DNA from: Candidatus Ornithospirochaeta avicola
GTDB lineage: Bacteria > Spirochaetota > Spirochaetia > Sphaerochaetales > Sphaerochaetaceae
DNA length: 64,000 nt
Reading direction: 5' to 3'
Assembly (NCBI GenBank): GCA_019113245.1
Contig: DXHU01000023.1
Location: 225,770-289,769 of the forward strand
The notes under the pieces are model-generated. The model was not told where the DNA came from, ran no database searches, and saw only the letters and a program-made list of their open reading frames with translations. The translations under genes and the position numbers were made by a program. Below, piece by piece: positions 16,437 through 24,943 of this stretch. Positions within the stretch are counted from its first letter, which is position 1. Each line of letters opens with the position of its first letter.

Positions 16437-17747
16437 TTATCTTTTATCCTTCATTTTTGCAATTGATATTGCATAAAGCAGGAATGTGAGGAAAAAGAGA
16501 ATCAGAAGAGGTGCAATGCTTTCAAAGGAAAAAGAAAGAAAAGGAGATGAAGAAATCATGTAAATAAGATTGTAAAGCCAGCTTAAAAGAAAGGAAAAAG
16601 GGGGAAGCAGAACAGAGATAATTGAAATGAACATATATAGAGTCACTAAAGGAGAGATTAGCGGTGTGTATATTATTCCTGAAAGGCTGTATGAAGAAAA
16701 AAGATGAAATGAATAAAAAGTCGTGAAAAGGACTGCCGAGATGGAAATCACAATGCTGGAAAAAGGATATGAAAAAACACGTTTGAAAAGAGAAGTGAGG
16801 CCATCATATAAAAAAGCCATTCCCGAAAGGGCAAGATAGCTCAGCATTGCAGATGCGCTTATAATGCTGCCAGGATCCAGAGCATTATGGATTATTATCA
16901 CAAGGATAAAGCGTTCGCTTTTGTCCATACCGGGAAGAAAAACATCAGAGCAGTATTTTATGAAAGCGCGCATGATTGATGGCCTCCACGATGCTGTGTA
17001 TGTAAAGACAAGGAGCGGTAGAAGCAGAGCTTTCCCGCTTTTTCTCTTATCTTTGAAAAAGAAATTTAAAATGGGGAGCATGAATGAGCTGATTATCACA
17101 AGATGCATTCCAGAAAGCGCATAGATATGCATCAGACCTTTTTCCCGCGAAAGAATCATAAGAGAGCCCTCTGCGCTGTCAGAAGTGCCTAAAAGGAGCA
17201 TGAGTGCAAGCTCACTCTCATTCTCCCCTGCACCTTTGAGTGCCTTTCTTATATATGAAATTGTCTTTCTTCTGAAGTCCGCTCCTTTGTTTTTTTCCAC
17301 CCTCCTGGTACTCTCTGCAATGAATATGTTTTCTCCATAGAAGCGGCCGCTTGCATGAAAGACATCTCCTTTCATGACTTCCCCCAGCGGTGAGATTACA
17401 TATATCTTTCCTTCAGCTGAAGAGATTGTTCCCACTTCATCCTTAGCAGCAATGAGAGATGCATCCGTCCCGCTTTTCCTTTTCTCTCTGACCTTCTGAT
17501 CGTATAAGGCGGAAAAATAGATTTCTCTGACTGAAGAAGGCTCAAGAGAAATACGGACATCCGTCTTTGTAAGCGCATTTGAGAATGTGATGTAAAGCAT
17601 GCATAAAAATAAAATCCTTCTTTTGTTCCTCTCTCCCTTAATGAATATGAAAAGAAAAAGGAAAAGTGGAAGAAAAAAGAAGGAAAGCGAGAAAAGTGAG
17701 GGCAAAAATGCTGCTAAATAGAATAAAGAAGCGACAATTATGTACAC
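16437..17747 (-). CDS. ComEC/Rec2-type competence channel (membrane part only)
   Basis: This polytopic membrane protein of 436 residues carries the competence domain, which forms the channel for single-stranded DNA uptake. The signature GLMHIYALSGMHLVIISSFMLP is present, with SWRPSIMRAFIKY and many transmembrane segments. It lacks the C-terminal metallo-beta-lactamase domain found in longer ComEC proteins. Whether it supports DNA uptake here is unknown. The start is GTG at 17747, with no clear SD. It sits between an unknown membrane protein and rsmA on the same strand. Confidence 0.82.
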   Translation of the reverse strand: MYIIVASLFYLAAFLPSLFSLSFFFLPLFLFLFIFIKGERNKRRILFLCMLYITFSNALTKTDVRISLEPSSVREIYFSALYDQKVREKRKSGTDASLIAAKDEVGTISSAEGKIYVISPLGEVMKGDVFHASGRFYGENIFIAESTRRVEKNKGADFRRKTISYIRKALKGAGENESELALMLLLGTSDSAEGSLMILSREKGLMHIYALSGMHLVIISSFMLPILNFFFKDKRKSGKALLLPLLVFTYTASWRPSIMRAFIKYCSDVFLPGMDKSERFILVIIIHNALDPGSIISASAMLSYLALSGMAFLYDGLTSLFKRVFSYPFSSIVISISAVLFTTFYSFHLFSSYSLSGIIYTPLISPLVTLYMFISIISVLLPPFSFLLSWLYNLIYMISSSPFLSFSFESIAPLLILFFLTFLLYAISIAKMKDKR

Positions 17748-17778
17748 ATAAGAAGAGAGGCTTTTCCCCTATTAACGG

Positions 17779-18477
17779 TCAAGGCAGAATCTCATAGCCT
17801 GAAAGAATTGTCTTGTATGTGAAAAAAAGAGCCCTGTCCATCTTTCTTTCTCTGATAAAATGAGTTGTCCTTTCACTCTCATCTCTCATAAGAGCCTTAA
17901 AAAGCGCCCTGTCTTCTCTTTTTATGCTCTGAGTCAGGAAAAGACGAAATTCTAGAAACAGATCCTCCTCATTCTTGTTTATAAGGATTTTCTTGTCTCC
18001 TTTGCCTTCTTTAAGTAATGAATAAAGCTCCTCGATATCCCGGATGAAGACAAGATATGTGTTTTCTGCCATTTCAATTTTTCTTCTAATTTCCTCTTCT
18101 TTTTCTTTTATCAAGGAGGCCTTGACATCATGCTTCTTTATGAAGAAATAAAACAGGAGGGAAAGGATGAGGGCTACGGCTATCTCATCGACAAGCGGAA
18201 TGCTGTCTCTTATTCCGACACTGCCGATGAAGTAGACAATGAGAAATATAATGGCCGAGAGAATAAGGTGGAAAATATATCTCTTTTCCTGAAACCATGT
18301 GATGACAAGAGCATGGAGATCCTCAGAAAGCATCTTTTCCACCTCAGATGAATCCTCTGATGAAATAAGAGAAGATGAAAAGACTTTGAATTCAGTACAT
18401 TCGAGGCTGTCCATTTCCTTTTCAGGAAGGCTCGAGAAGAGCCTCTTCCTGTCAAGGAAAATGAAATATGCATGCAT
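17779..18477 (-). CDS. Hypothetical protein with two central transmembrane helices
   Basis: No family was recognised for these 232 residues. The protein has a charged N-terminal 65 residues, then two hydrophobic segments, FHLILSAIIFLIVYFIGSVG and VDEIAVALILSLLFYFFI. A charged helical tail of about 115 residues follows (KEKEEEIRRKIEMAENTYLVF). Its ATG overlaps the stop of the phosphohexomutase gene (TGATG), so it is translated from the same message. Both termini are probably cytoplasmic, which suggests a small membrane-anchored scaffold, but this is only a topology guess. Confidence 0.7.
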   Translation of the reverse strand: MHAYFIFLDRKRLFSSLPEKEMDSLECTEFKVFSSSLISSEDSSEVEKMLSEDLHALVITWFQEKRYIFHLILSAIIFLIVYFIGSVGIRDSIPLVDEIAVALILSLLFYFFIKKHDVKASLIKEKEEEIRRKIEMAENTYLVFIRDIEELYSLLKEGKGDKKILINKNEEDLFLEFRLFLTQSIKREDRALFKALMRDESERTTHFIRERKMDRALFFTYKTILSGYEILP

Positions 18478-20192
18478 CAGAGCGCGTCCTTGAAATCCTT
18501 TATTATGCTTGGAAGCCTCTGCTCAAGTGCAGCTCTTCCGTCAGCACCTTCACTAAGGAAGATATAGTACTTGATCTTAGGCTCTGTTCCGCTTGGACGG
18601 ATTACAAGCTTTTCACCGGATAAGAAGCGGATTACAAGCACATCAGACTTCGGGAACCCGCTGTTTTCCTTCATCAGGTCCGTAACGCTCTCAACAGTGC
18701 GTCCAACAAGAACAGAACCCTTTTCAAGACTTCTGTAGCCCTTCATTATCGCTTCCATCTTCGCCTTTCCGCTTGAGCCTTCATAATCATTTGAGAACAC
18801 GACTTCAGTGCTGTAACCGTAGGATGCATAGATTGCATCAAGGCGCTGATTGAGGCTGATTCCGCGGGAAGCATAATAGCACATCATCTCAACTGCACAG
18901 ATTGCAGATGATACTGCATCCTTATCGCGAACATGAGGAACAGTCAAAAATCCATAGCTTTCCTCACAGCCAAAGAGGAAGTACTCCTTGTCGTTTTCCC
19001 CGCTGACAGTCTTTTCTATCTCTTGAGCAATGTATTTGAATCCTGTCAGCACATCGCGGCATACAGCTCCATTCTTTTCTGCTATCTTTCTTACAAGATC
19101 AGTTGTCACAAGGCTCTTTACCACAAGAGGCTTCTTGTCCTTTATTCCCCTTTCAAGCTCTGTGACAAGAAGATAATCTGCCAGAAGAGTTGCAATCTGG
19201 TTTCCTGTAAGAAGCTGGTATTCGCTCTTATCCTCATTTTTCGGAATGGCAATTCCAAGTCTGTCCGCATCAGGGTCGGTGCCAAGGACTATGTCTGCCT
19301 TAATATTCTTTGCAAGCTCGATTACGCTGCTCATTGCCTCAGCTGACTCAGGGTTTGGAAGCTTTACTGTCGGGAAGGCTCCGTCAGGATCCTTCTGCGA
19401 AGAGACAACATGCGTCTCGATTCCAAAGTCAGATAGCATCTTTGTCACAGGTACATATCCTGTGCCGTGAAGCGGTGTGTAAGCAACCTTTATCTTCGCA
19501 CCGTTTACATACTCAGGCCTTCTCAGACTGTCTTTCACCATCTGGTAATAAGCCTCATCGACCTCAGCTGGAACTGAAGAGAGAATTCCTTTTTCTCTTG
19601 CCTCCGCCTCGCTCATGCTCTTTATCTGGTCCGGCTTTACGCTGTTTGCCCTTTTTGCGATTTCTATATCATGAGGAGGCGTGACCTGTCCTCCGTCCTG
19701 CCAGTAAACCTTATAGCCGTTATATTTGCTCGGGTTGTGGCTTGCTGTGATTACAATTCCGCTTGTTGTCTTCAGATATCTTAGAGCAAATGACAGCATC
19801 GGAACCGGATGAAGAGTGTCATACAAGTATGTCCTGACTCCGTTTGCAGCAAGAACAAGTGCAGCTGAGAGTGCAAACTCCTTTGAATAATGCCTTGAGT
19901 CGTATGCTATGGTGCATGACGGATTTTCCTGACTTTTGAGATAGTCTGCAAGACCCTGGCTCACTTTTTCCACCATGAAGGTGTTGATTCTGTTGGTGCC
20001 TCCCCCAATCACACCGCGCATGCCGGCTGTCCCGAATGAAAGGGATGTATAGAACCTCTCATATAGATCATCATAATCCTCTTTCTCAAGAGACGAGATG
20101 ACTTCCCTTTTGAAGTTCTCGTTCTTCTCGCTCTTTATATAAAGCTCAGCTTTCTCCCTTATTTCATTCTTGGTTTTCTCATCCAGTGCCAT
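18477..20192 (-). CDS. Phosphoglucomutase/phosphomannomutase
   Basis: This 571-residue alpha-D-phosphohexomutase interconverts glucose-1-phosphate and glucose-6-phosphate or the mannose equivalents. It contains GTAGMRGVIGGGTNRIN, the catalytic serine loop TSGIVITASHNPSKYNGYKVYW, the metal loop GTDPDADRLG and the phosphate-binding RPSGTEPKIKYY. The length and SFGTAGMRG match the PgcA-type enzymes of Firmicutes and spirochaetes. A strong GGAGG precedes the ATG. It heads the group pgm - membrane protein - comEC - rsmA. Confidence 0.94.
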   Translation of the reverse strand: MALDEKTKNEIREKAELYIKSEKNENFKREVISSLEKEDYDDLYERFYTSLSFGTAGMRGVIGGGTNRINTFMVEKVSQGLADYLKSQENPSCTIAYDSRHYSKEFALSAALVLAANGVRTYLYDTLHPVPMLSFALRYLKTTSGIVITASHNPSKYNGYKVYWQDGGQVTPPHDIEIAKRANSVKPDQIKSMSEAEAREKGILSSVPAEVDEAYYQMVKDSLRRPEYVNGAKIKVAYTPLHGTGYVPVTKMLSDFGIETHVVSSQKDPDGAFPTVKLPNPESAEAMSSVIELAKNIKADIVLGTDPDADRLGIAIPKNEDKSEYQLLTGNQIATLLADYLLVTELERGIKDKKPLVVKSLVTTDLVRKIAEKNGAVCRDVLTGFKYIAQEIEKTVSGENDKEYFLFGCEESYGFLTVPHVRDKDAVSSAICAVEMMCYYASRGISLNQRLDAIYASYGYSTEVVFSNDYEGSSGKAKMEAIMKGYRSLEKGSVLVGRTVESVTDLMKENSGFPKSDVLVIRFLSGEKLVIRPSGTEPKIKYYIFLSEGADGRAALEQRLPSIIKDFKDAL

Positions 20193-20211
20193 TTTGTTCC
20201 TCCATTTTTCA

Positions 20212-20892
20212 TTATAGCATCACTTTAGCCACTTTCTCTATTTCTTTTTCCAGCTCAGCAACACTCTTTATTGTTTTTTTAACACCAATTTTCCTAAGCT
20301 CTGCTTCGCTTTTATACCCGTATGATACTATAATCGGGTAAGCTCCGGCGTTGAGAGCTGTCATGTAATCGACATCGCTGTCTCCGACTATTATTGTCCT
20401 CTCAGCCTTGCTCTCAATGTTAGACAGGACTTCAAGCGTAAGGGCCCTGTCTGGCTTAAGAGCACTTGATGGCCTCTTTCCACGGACAAATGAAAACCGG
20501 ACACTGGGGAAAAATGTCATGACAAGCGCCTTTGCTATAGACTCATCCTTGTTTGTGAGAACACATACCTTGATGCCGCGGGAGACAAGCTTCATCAGCA
20601 GGCTCTCTATCCCCTTATAAGGCTCTGTCAAATTCGCGGCATTCTTTGAGTAATACGAAATAAGAATTAAAAGAGCCTTCTCTGTCTCCTTCTCTGCAAG
20701 GCTTAATCCTCCTTTATCGGCAAGGGCACTCTTTATTGCATTTTTCAACCCGGATCCCACATAATGCCTGATATCATCTTCAGAGGCAGTTTTAAGTCCA
20801 TAGCAGCAGAGTGTGTAGTTTACAGCATTTCTTATATCAGCAAGGGTATTCAATATTGTCCCGTCAAGGTCAAAAACAATCGTGTCGAACAT
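20212..20892 (-). CDS. HAD-family phosphatase, phosphoglycolate phosphatase-like
   Basis: This 226-residue haloacid dehalogenase phosphatase has motif I VFDLDGTILNT, a helical cap, motif II VCVLTNKDE, and motif IV GDSDVDYMTALNAGAYPI. Gph and PpaX-type enzymes share this layout. The substrate cannot be fixed by sequence alone. It ends 20 bp before the phosphohexomutase gene and probably shares its transcript. It is divergent from the methyltransferase gene. Confidence 0.88.
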   Translation of the reverse strand: MFDTIVFDLDGTILNTLADIRNAVNYTLCCYGLKTASEDDIRHYVGSGLKNAIKSALADKGGLSLAEKETEKALLILISYYSKNAANLTEPYKGIESLLMKLVSRGIKVCVLTNKDESIAKALVMTFFPSVRFSFVRGKRPSSALKPDRALTLEVLSNIESKAERTIIVGDSDVDYMTALNAGAYPIIVSYGYKSEAELRKIGVKKTIKSVAELEKEIEKVAKVML

Positions 20893-20960
20893 AAGTAAAG
20901 GATAATAGCTGCATCTATTTTTCTCAACACTCTACACAAAAATAATGCATGTGGATTATC

Positions 20961-22202
20961 ATGAAAGGCATGTATACAATCAAGCTGAAAGAAGGAAAGG
21001 AAAAGCAGGCTCTTTTCCATCATCCATGGGTATTCTCCGGTGCTATAAAAAGCATAAATCCCCCTTATAAAGAAGCAGGACTTGCCTCTGTATGCTCAAG
21101 CGACGGTGCTTTTGTCGCTTATGGCTACTATGATGAGAAAAGCCATATTATCCTTCATCTTCTCTCTTGGCAGAAGGACATCATCCCAGATGATGAGTTT
21201 GTATACAGGAAAGCTGTTGAGGCAGTTGAAAGAAGAAAAGATTTCTTTTCTGACAGCAGCTCTACAAATGCTTTCCGTCTGATTCACGGAGAGGCTGACT
21301 TCCTTCCTGGTGTTGCAGCCGACTGGTATAACGGATATATAAAGATCATCTACTCTTCCCGCTTTGCATATTCAAAGCTGCCTGTCATAGCTGAAGCGCT
21401 TGCTAAGACTCTGAAAGTAAAGCTCATTGCGGCAAATGCAGACAGGGAATATGCATCAAGTGAAGCCCTCGATATGAAAACCAGATATTTCATAGACGGA
21501 TTAGAAGCGAAGATAAAGGAAGATGAGCTTGATGATGTAAGGATTAATGAGAACGGGATTATCTACTCAGTTTCTCTCCGCCAGGGACAGAAAAGCGGTT
21601 TTTACTGCGACCAGAGAGATAACCGCATGATAGCAGAACTCTATGCAGGAGGCCGCCATGTCCTTGATGTCTGCTCCTACACAGGATCATTTACTCTCCA
21701 TGCCCTGAGAGCAGGAGCAGAGAGCGTGAAGGCAATTGATTCATCACAGTCCGTTCTGCGTCATCTTCTGTACCAGGTGAACATAAATGAGGAAGAGAAG
21801 ACCATACCAGAGGGCTCAAGGGAAAAAGTTGAAATCCTTTCGGGTGACTGCTTTGAAGCATTGAGAAAGGAAAAAGATGATTATTATGACCTTATAATCC
21901 TTGACCCGCCGAAGCTTGCCAAGACAAAGGGTGCGCTTGAGAAGGCTGAGCGCGCATACAAGGATATAAACCGTGTTGCGATGAACAAGATAAGAAACAA
22001 CGGGATACTAATTTCTTTCAGCTGTTCTGCCTCGCTTACAAGAGAAGAACTGAGAAAGGTCCTGTCCTGGGCAAGCAAGGATGCGCATGCAGAAATCCAG
22101 ATAATCAGGAATCTGTTTCAGGCAGAAGATCACCCGGTGCGTCTGTCATTCCCTGAAAGTGAGTATCTCAAAGGCTTTGTAATGAAGGTGATCAAAGCCT
22201 AG
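20961..22202 (+). CDS. Class I SAM-dependent rRNA methyltransferase, RlmI-like
   Basis: This m5C-type 23S rRNA methyltransferase has a PUA domain (residues 1-80, YTIKLKEGKEKQALFHHPWVFSGAI) and then an EEHEE-like middle domain. A Rossmann fold follows, with RQGQKSGFYCDQRDNRM, VLDVCSYTGSFTLHALRAGA, LDPPKLAK and SCSASLTREE. This matches RlmI/YccW. ATGs at 20949, 20961 and 20970 are all possible; 20961 has the best although weak SD. The stop overlaps the convergent corA by 4 bp. Confidence 0.9.
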   Translation: MKGMYTIKLKEGKEKQALFHHPWVFSGAIKSINPPYKEAGLASVCSSDGAFVAYGYYDEKSHIILHLLSWQKDIIPDDEFVYRKAVEAVERRKDFFSDSSSTNAFRLIHGEADFLPGVAADWYNGYIKIIYSSRFAYSKLPVIAEALAKTLKVKLIAANADREYASSEALDMKTRYFIDGLEAKIKEDELDDVRINENGIIYSVSLRQGQKSGFYCDQRDNRMIAELYAGGRHVLDVCSYTGSFTLHALRAGAESVKAIDSSQSVLRHLLYQVNINEEEKTIPEGSREKVEILSGDCFEALRKEKDDYYDLIILDPPKLAKTKGALEKAERAYKDINRVAMNKIRNNGILISFSCSASLTREELRKVLSWASKDAHAEIQIIRNLFQAEDHPVRLSFPESEYLKGFVMKVIKA

Positions 22203-23212
22203 TCTTCTTTATCTAGCTGGGCTTTCTTGCGCATGAGATACTTTCTCTCACTTGCGCTCTTCTTTTTGTTTTTCCTGCTGTTTGCCTTTATTATCTGCTT
22301 GTTTCTCCTGTCAGATATCACCCAGGCGCCAATTAGGGCAACAGCCAGGCAGATGAAGATCAGGAAAATCCAAGCAAACGGGCTTTCCATTCCGGGAATC
22401 GGAACATTCATGCCGAAAAATCCTGTAATGAATGTCGGGAACATCAGTGCAATTGATATCACAGTCAGCCTCTTGATTATGAGGTTGTTGTTGTTCCCTA
22501 TGACGGAGGCAAATGCATCCATCGTTCCTGTCAGGATATCTGAATATATGTTTGCCATCTGGATAGCCTGTTTGTTATCTGTAATTGCATCCTCAAGGAA
22601 CTCCTCTTCCTCTTCATTGTTCAGGCGGAAAAACGGAGTCTTTCCAAGCTTTTCAAGAAGCATCTCGTTTCCAGTGAGGCTTGTAGTGAAATATACAAGG
22701 GACTTCTGAATCTGCAGAAGCTGTATAAGCTCATAATTCATGACAGATTTATGCAGCTGTTCCTCAACAAGGTCCTTCTGTCTGTTGATATACTTCAGCA
22801 GTCTGATGAATACAAGCGCCGTGCGCCCAAGGATTGAAATCACAAGTCCTTCCTTGTAATCAACAGGACAGCTTCTGATCTTCCTCTTTGCAATATCATC
22901 AATTATGACATTGTCTTCCTTGCATATTGTTATTATCTTGTCCGGAAAGAGTATGATGCCTAGAGGAATGCATGTCTTAATCAGAGGATCCTCCTCATCA
23001 TCGTTGTCAGAGGGTATTCTGCAGATGATGACTGTATACTCATCCTCTTTCTCGATTCTTGCCTGCTCGTCCTGGTCCATGATATCCGCAAGCACTTCGC
23101 TTGAAATCGAATACTCATCGCTGAGTGTCTTCACGTCATCGCGTGTGATGTCACGGGCATCAATCCATGTATAATTCTGTCGTGGTGATAAATCTGTTCT
23201 CTTTACTATCAT
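22199..23212 (-). CDS. corA: CorA-family magnesium transporter
   Basis: This 337-residue CorA-type channel for Mg2+ and related divalent cations has a long cytoplasmic N-terminal domain. The last two transmembrane helices carry the signature FFGMNVPIPGM between them. A basic tail follows (RRNKQIIKANSRKNKKKSASERK). The ATG at 23212 is preceded by AGGGG about ten bases away. A short in-frame leader ORF with a better ribosome site lies 37 to 102 bases upstream, and the RNA between them can form competing hairpins. This suggests translation-coupled control. Confidence 0.92.
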   Translation of the reverse strand: MIVKRTDLSPRQNYTWIDARDITRDDVKTLSDEYSISSEVLADIMDQDEQARIEKEDEYTVIICRIPSDNDDEEDPLIKTCIPLGIILFPDKIITICKEDNVIIDDIAKRKIRSCPVDYKEGLVISILGRTALVFIRLLKYINRQKDLVEEQLHKSVMNYELIQLLQIQKSLVYFTTSLTGNEMLLEKLGKTPFFRLNNEEEEEFLEDAITDNKQAIQMANIYSDILTGTMDAFASVIGNNNNLIIKRLTVISIALMFPTFITGFFGMNVPIPGMESPFAWIFLIFICLAVALIGAWVISDRRNKQIIKANSRKNKKKSASERKYLMRKKAQLDKED

Positions 23213-23248
23213 TTCTGGCCCCTGTGCCCAGAGACCGCATGAACGAAA

Positions 23249-23314
23249 TCAGAGGACTCTGGACGATTTTGAGATAATCTTGTTTTCAGGTAAAGGATAA
23301 CTGCCGTCGTCCAT
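23249..23314 (-). CDS. Probable corA leader peptide (21 residues)
   Basis: ATG 23314 follows a strong AGAGGAG site and opens a frame MDDGSYPLPENKII... that ends at TGA 23251-23249, 36 bases before the corA ATG. The acidic and proline-rich beginning (DD, PLPE) resembles in character the MgtL leader of enterobacterial mgtA. In MgtL, such residues destabilise the ribosome at low Mg2+. The leader is in the same frame as corA. CCAGAG at its end can pair with CTCTGG (23233-23228), which can alternatively pair with CCAGA next to the corA start (23218-23214). Confidence 0.55.
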   Translation of the reverse strand: MDDGSYPLPENKIISKSSRVL

Positions 23315-23520
23315 ATAACTCTCCTCTAAAAATTTTCCATAGACATACTACCACCAATAAGGGAAAATGAAAACCTTATTTTACATGTTACTCATTTGTT
23401 TAATGCACAATAAATTACTGAAAAGCATCCTGCTGAGCAAAACAATTTTTCATCTTTTTATTTCTTTTTTTCTGTCACTTTTTGCATTCTGATGCTATTA
23501 CTATAATAAAGGAGCAAGAT

Positions 23521-24041
23521 ATGAAAAACTAATAACATTACTTATGATTCTCCTTGCAGCAACTTCTCTTTTCGCAGCAAGGAACATCGATGTGGATCTC
23601 TCACTTATGGGAGAGCTCAACAGTCTGAGCCTTAATGTGCGTGATAACAAGAATTCTGATGCTAAGCTTACTTTCAACATCAATCTCGATGTAAGAGGAA
23701 ACATCTACTTTGACGGCGAGAACGGTATGTTCATCGAGCTTGGATACAACATGGAAGAAGGTGATGCTATCACGATTGCAGCAGGATATGCATACAAGCT
23801 TCCAGTTGAATCTTTGGATCTTGCACTCCAGGTAGGTCCTCATTTCATTGTTAAAGGAAAGAACTGTGATTTCGGCTTTGACCTTGATGCAGACTTCATC
23901 TATTCGATGACAAAAACAATCTTCCTTACATTCGGTGCAGGAATTGACCTGAATTTCCTCACATTCGGTCAGCAGAAAGCAAGTACATATTTTGACATGA
24001 CACTTGCAGCACCGCGCTTCGGACTCGGATTCTCATTCTGA
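23521..24041 (+). CDS. Small outer-membrane beta-barrel protein with a frameshift in the signal peptide
   Basis: ATG 23521 has a good AAGGAG site seven bases upstream, but its frame stops after three codons (ATG AAA AAC TAA). One extra A in the five-A run at 23524-23528 would join it to the long frame and give MKKLITLLMILLAATSLFA, a perfect signal peptide. Without it, translation would have to begin at ATG 23544, which lacks the charged start and any SD. The mature part has alternating strands and ends PRFGLGFSF, typical of outer-membrane barrels. TATAAT lies at 23502-23507. It may be slippage, a true off state, or a sequencing error. Confidence 0.75.
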
Positions 24042-24062
24042 CAAGAGCAAAAGACTCGATTA

Positions 24063-24089
24063 TGGCCCGCTTTCTTGCGAGGCCATTTT
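24063..24089. terminator. Shared terminator between convergent outer-membrane protein genes
   Basis: TGGCC CGC TTTCTT GCG A GGCCA forms a stem with a one-base bulge, followed by TTTTC on the plus strand and preceded by a partly T-rich stretch for the other strand. It separates the stop at 24041 from the convergent stop at 24092. Confidence 0.75.
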
Positions 24090-24091
24090 CT

Positions 24092-24784
24092 TCAGTATAA
24101 AAATGCCAGAGAAATGAATCCGTATGCACCGATACCTGCAATGGAGACATATTCTTCTTTATGAATATCTGCACCGCTTCCTTCTTCCCTGAAATCCTGA
24201 TAAAGCAGATCTGAATAAAACATAAACGGAATATCCAAATCAAGACCTGCACGGATTGAAAAATGCCTTGCAAAGGCATAATTGACTGCAGCCTGGGTGT
24301 GGATGAGAAAAAAATTAGTAGATTGGTTGTAATTAACACCATTTTCAGGTTTATAATCAGGAGAAAAATAATCTACCCCGATTCCCAGGGAAAAATCCAT
24401 ATCAAGATTCTCCAAAATCGAAAGCTTATAAGACAAATCAATATTCAATCCGAAGCTAGTATATGAAGAGAGCATATCCATTTCATTATACCAGTCATAT
24501 CCAAAATACTGAGGGAACAGGAATGACAGAGAATAAGAGAGTCCGAAAGAGTGGTCAAAAAGAAAATAGTTTGCTCCAGATATGCTTACTCCAAATGTAC
24601 GGAACTGTCTGTGCAGACCCTCTCCAAGCGGAACAGAATTGCCATAGATATATCCCTCATAATGATCTTCCAAAATCCAGTAATTGAGTCCGCCATAGCT
24701 TCCGCTTACATCTACACGGTTGTTAAAGGCAAAGAGCGGCAATGCGACAAGAGAAACTAAAAGAACAATCAGAACCTTCTTCAT
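24092..24784 (-). CDS. Outer-membrane beta-barrel protein
   Basis: This 230-residue protein has signal peptide MKKVLIVLLVSLVALPLFA followed by FNNRVDVSGSYGG. Many amphipathic strands rich in Tyr, Phe and Ser follow (FGLSYSLSFLFPQYFGYDWY, FSLGIGVDYF, FSIRAGLDLDIPFMFY). It ends SLAFLY, an aromatic C-terminus expected for BAM-assembled barrels. No named family was recognised. AAGGGG lies before the ATG. The promoter region contains a nine-G tract within a motif shared with the InlB-like lipoprotein gene, which points to phase-variable surface expression. Confidence 0.78.
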   Translation of the reverse strand: MKKVLIVLLVSLVALPLFAFNNRVDVSGSYGGLNYWILEDHYEGYIYGNSVPLGEGLHRQFRTFGVSISGANYFLFDHSFGLSYSLSFLFPQYFGYDWYNEMDMLSSYTSFGLNIDLSYKLSILENLDMDFSLGIGVDYFSPDYKPENGVNYNQSTNFFLIHTQAAVNYAFARHFSIRAGLDLDIPFMFYSDLLYQDFREEGSGADIHKEEYVSIAGIGAYGFISLAFLY

Positions 24785-24840
24785 ACTATCCCCTTTTTTG
24801 ATAAAGCCTTTTGCTCCATCAAGTTGCTCTCATTATCTTT

Positions 24841-24860
24841 CCCCCCCCCTTGTCAATATT
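24841..24860 (-). promoter_or_regulatory. G9 tract in the promoter of the outer-membrane protein gene
   Basis: On the minus strand ATATTGACAA is followed by nine G (24849-24841) and then AAAGATAATGAG. If TTGACA is the -35 box, the G tract forms most of the spacer to GATAAT. Nine Gs give a 13-bp spacer; about 13 Gs would give the ideal 17. Alternatively AATATT is the -10 and transcription starts in the tract. The motif ATTGACA-N-G9 is the same as at 10391-10407. Confidence 0.7.
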
Positions 24861-24893
24861 TCGGGAAAGAAAAGCGTGTAATTGTGCTGAAAT

Positions 24894-24919
24894 AAAAAAA
24901 GTCCAGGAGTAAGCTGGAC
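24894..24919 (-). terminator. Terminator of the pyr operon
   Basis: GTCCAG GAGTAAG CTGGAC is followed on the minus strand by seven T. It lies 25 bases after the pyrC stop and before the promoter of the outer-membrane protein gene. Confidence 0.88.
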
Positions 24920-24943
24920 ATGAAATGGAATAAAAAATGATAT

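Noticed and set aside
20408..20620. Plus-strand frames inside the HAD gene and similar short antisense frames elsewhere
   Set aside because: They are codon-bias shadows of convincing genes with no start signals.
23249..23251. In-frame TGA between the leader ORF and corA read as selenocysteine or a sequencing error
   Set aside because: No SECIS-like hairpin follows, and corA has its own start. CorA homologues begin near MIVKRTD, so a separate leader is simpler.
23213..23340. M-box Mg2+ riboswitch upstream of corA
   Set aside because: The region is too short and lacks the conserved M-box segments. A leader peptide explains it better.
23356..23380. AATAAGG/CCTTATT hairpin between corA and the outer-membrane protein gene
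   Set aside because: It has seven pairs, no T run, and no gene ending there. It may be an operator but gives no further clue.
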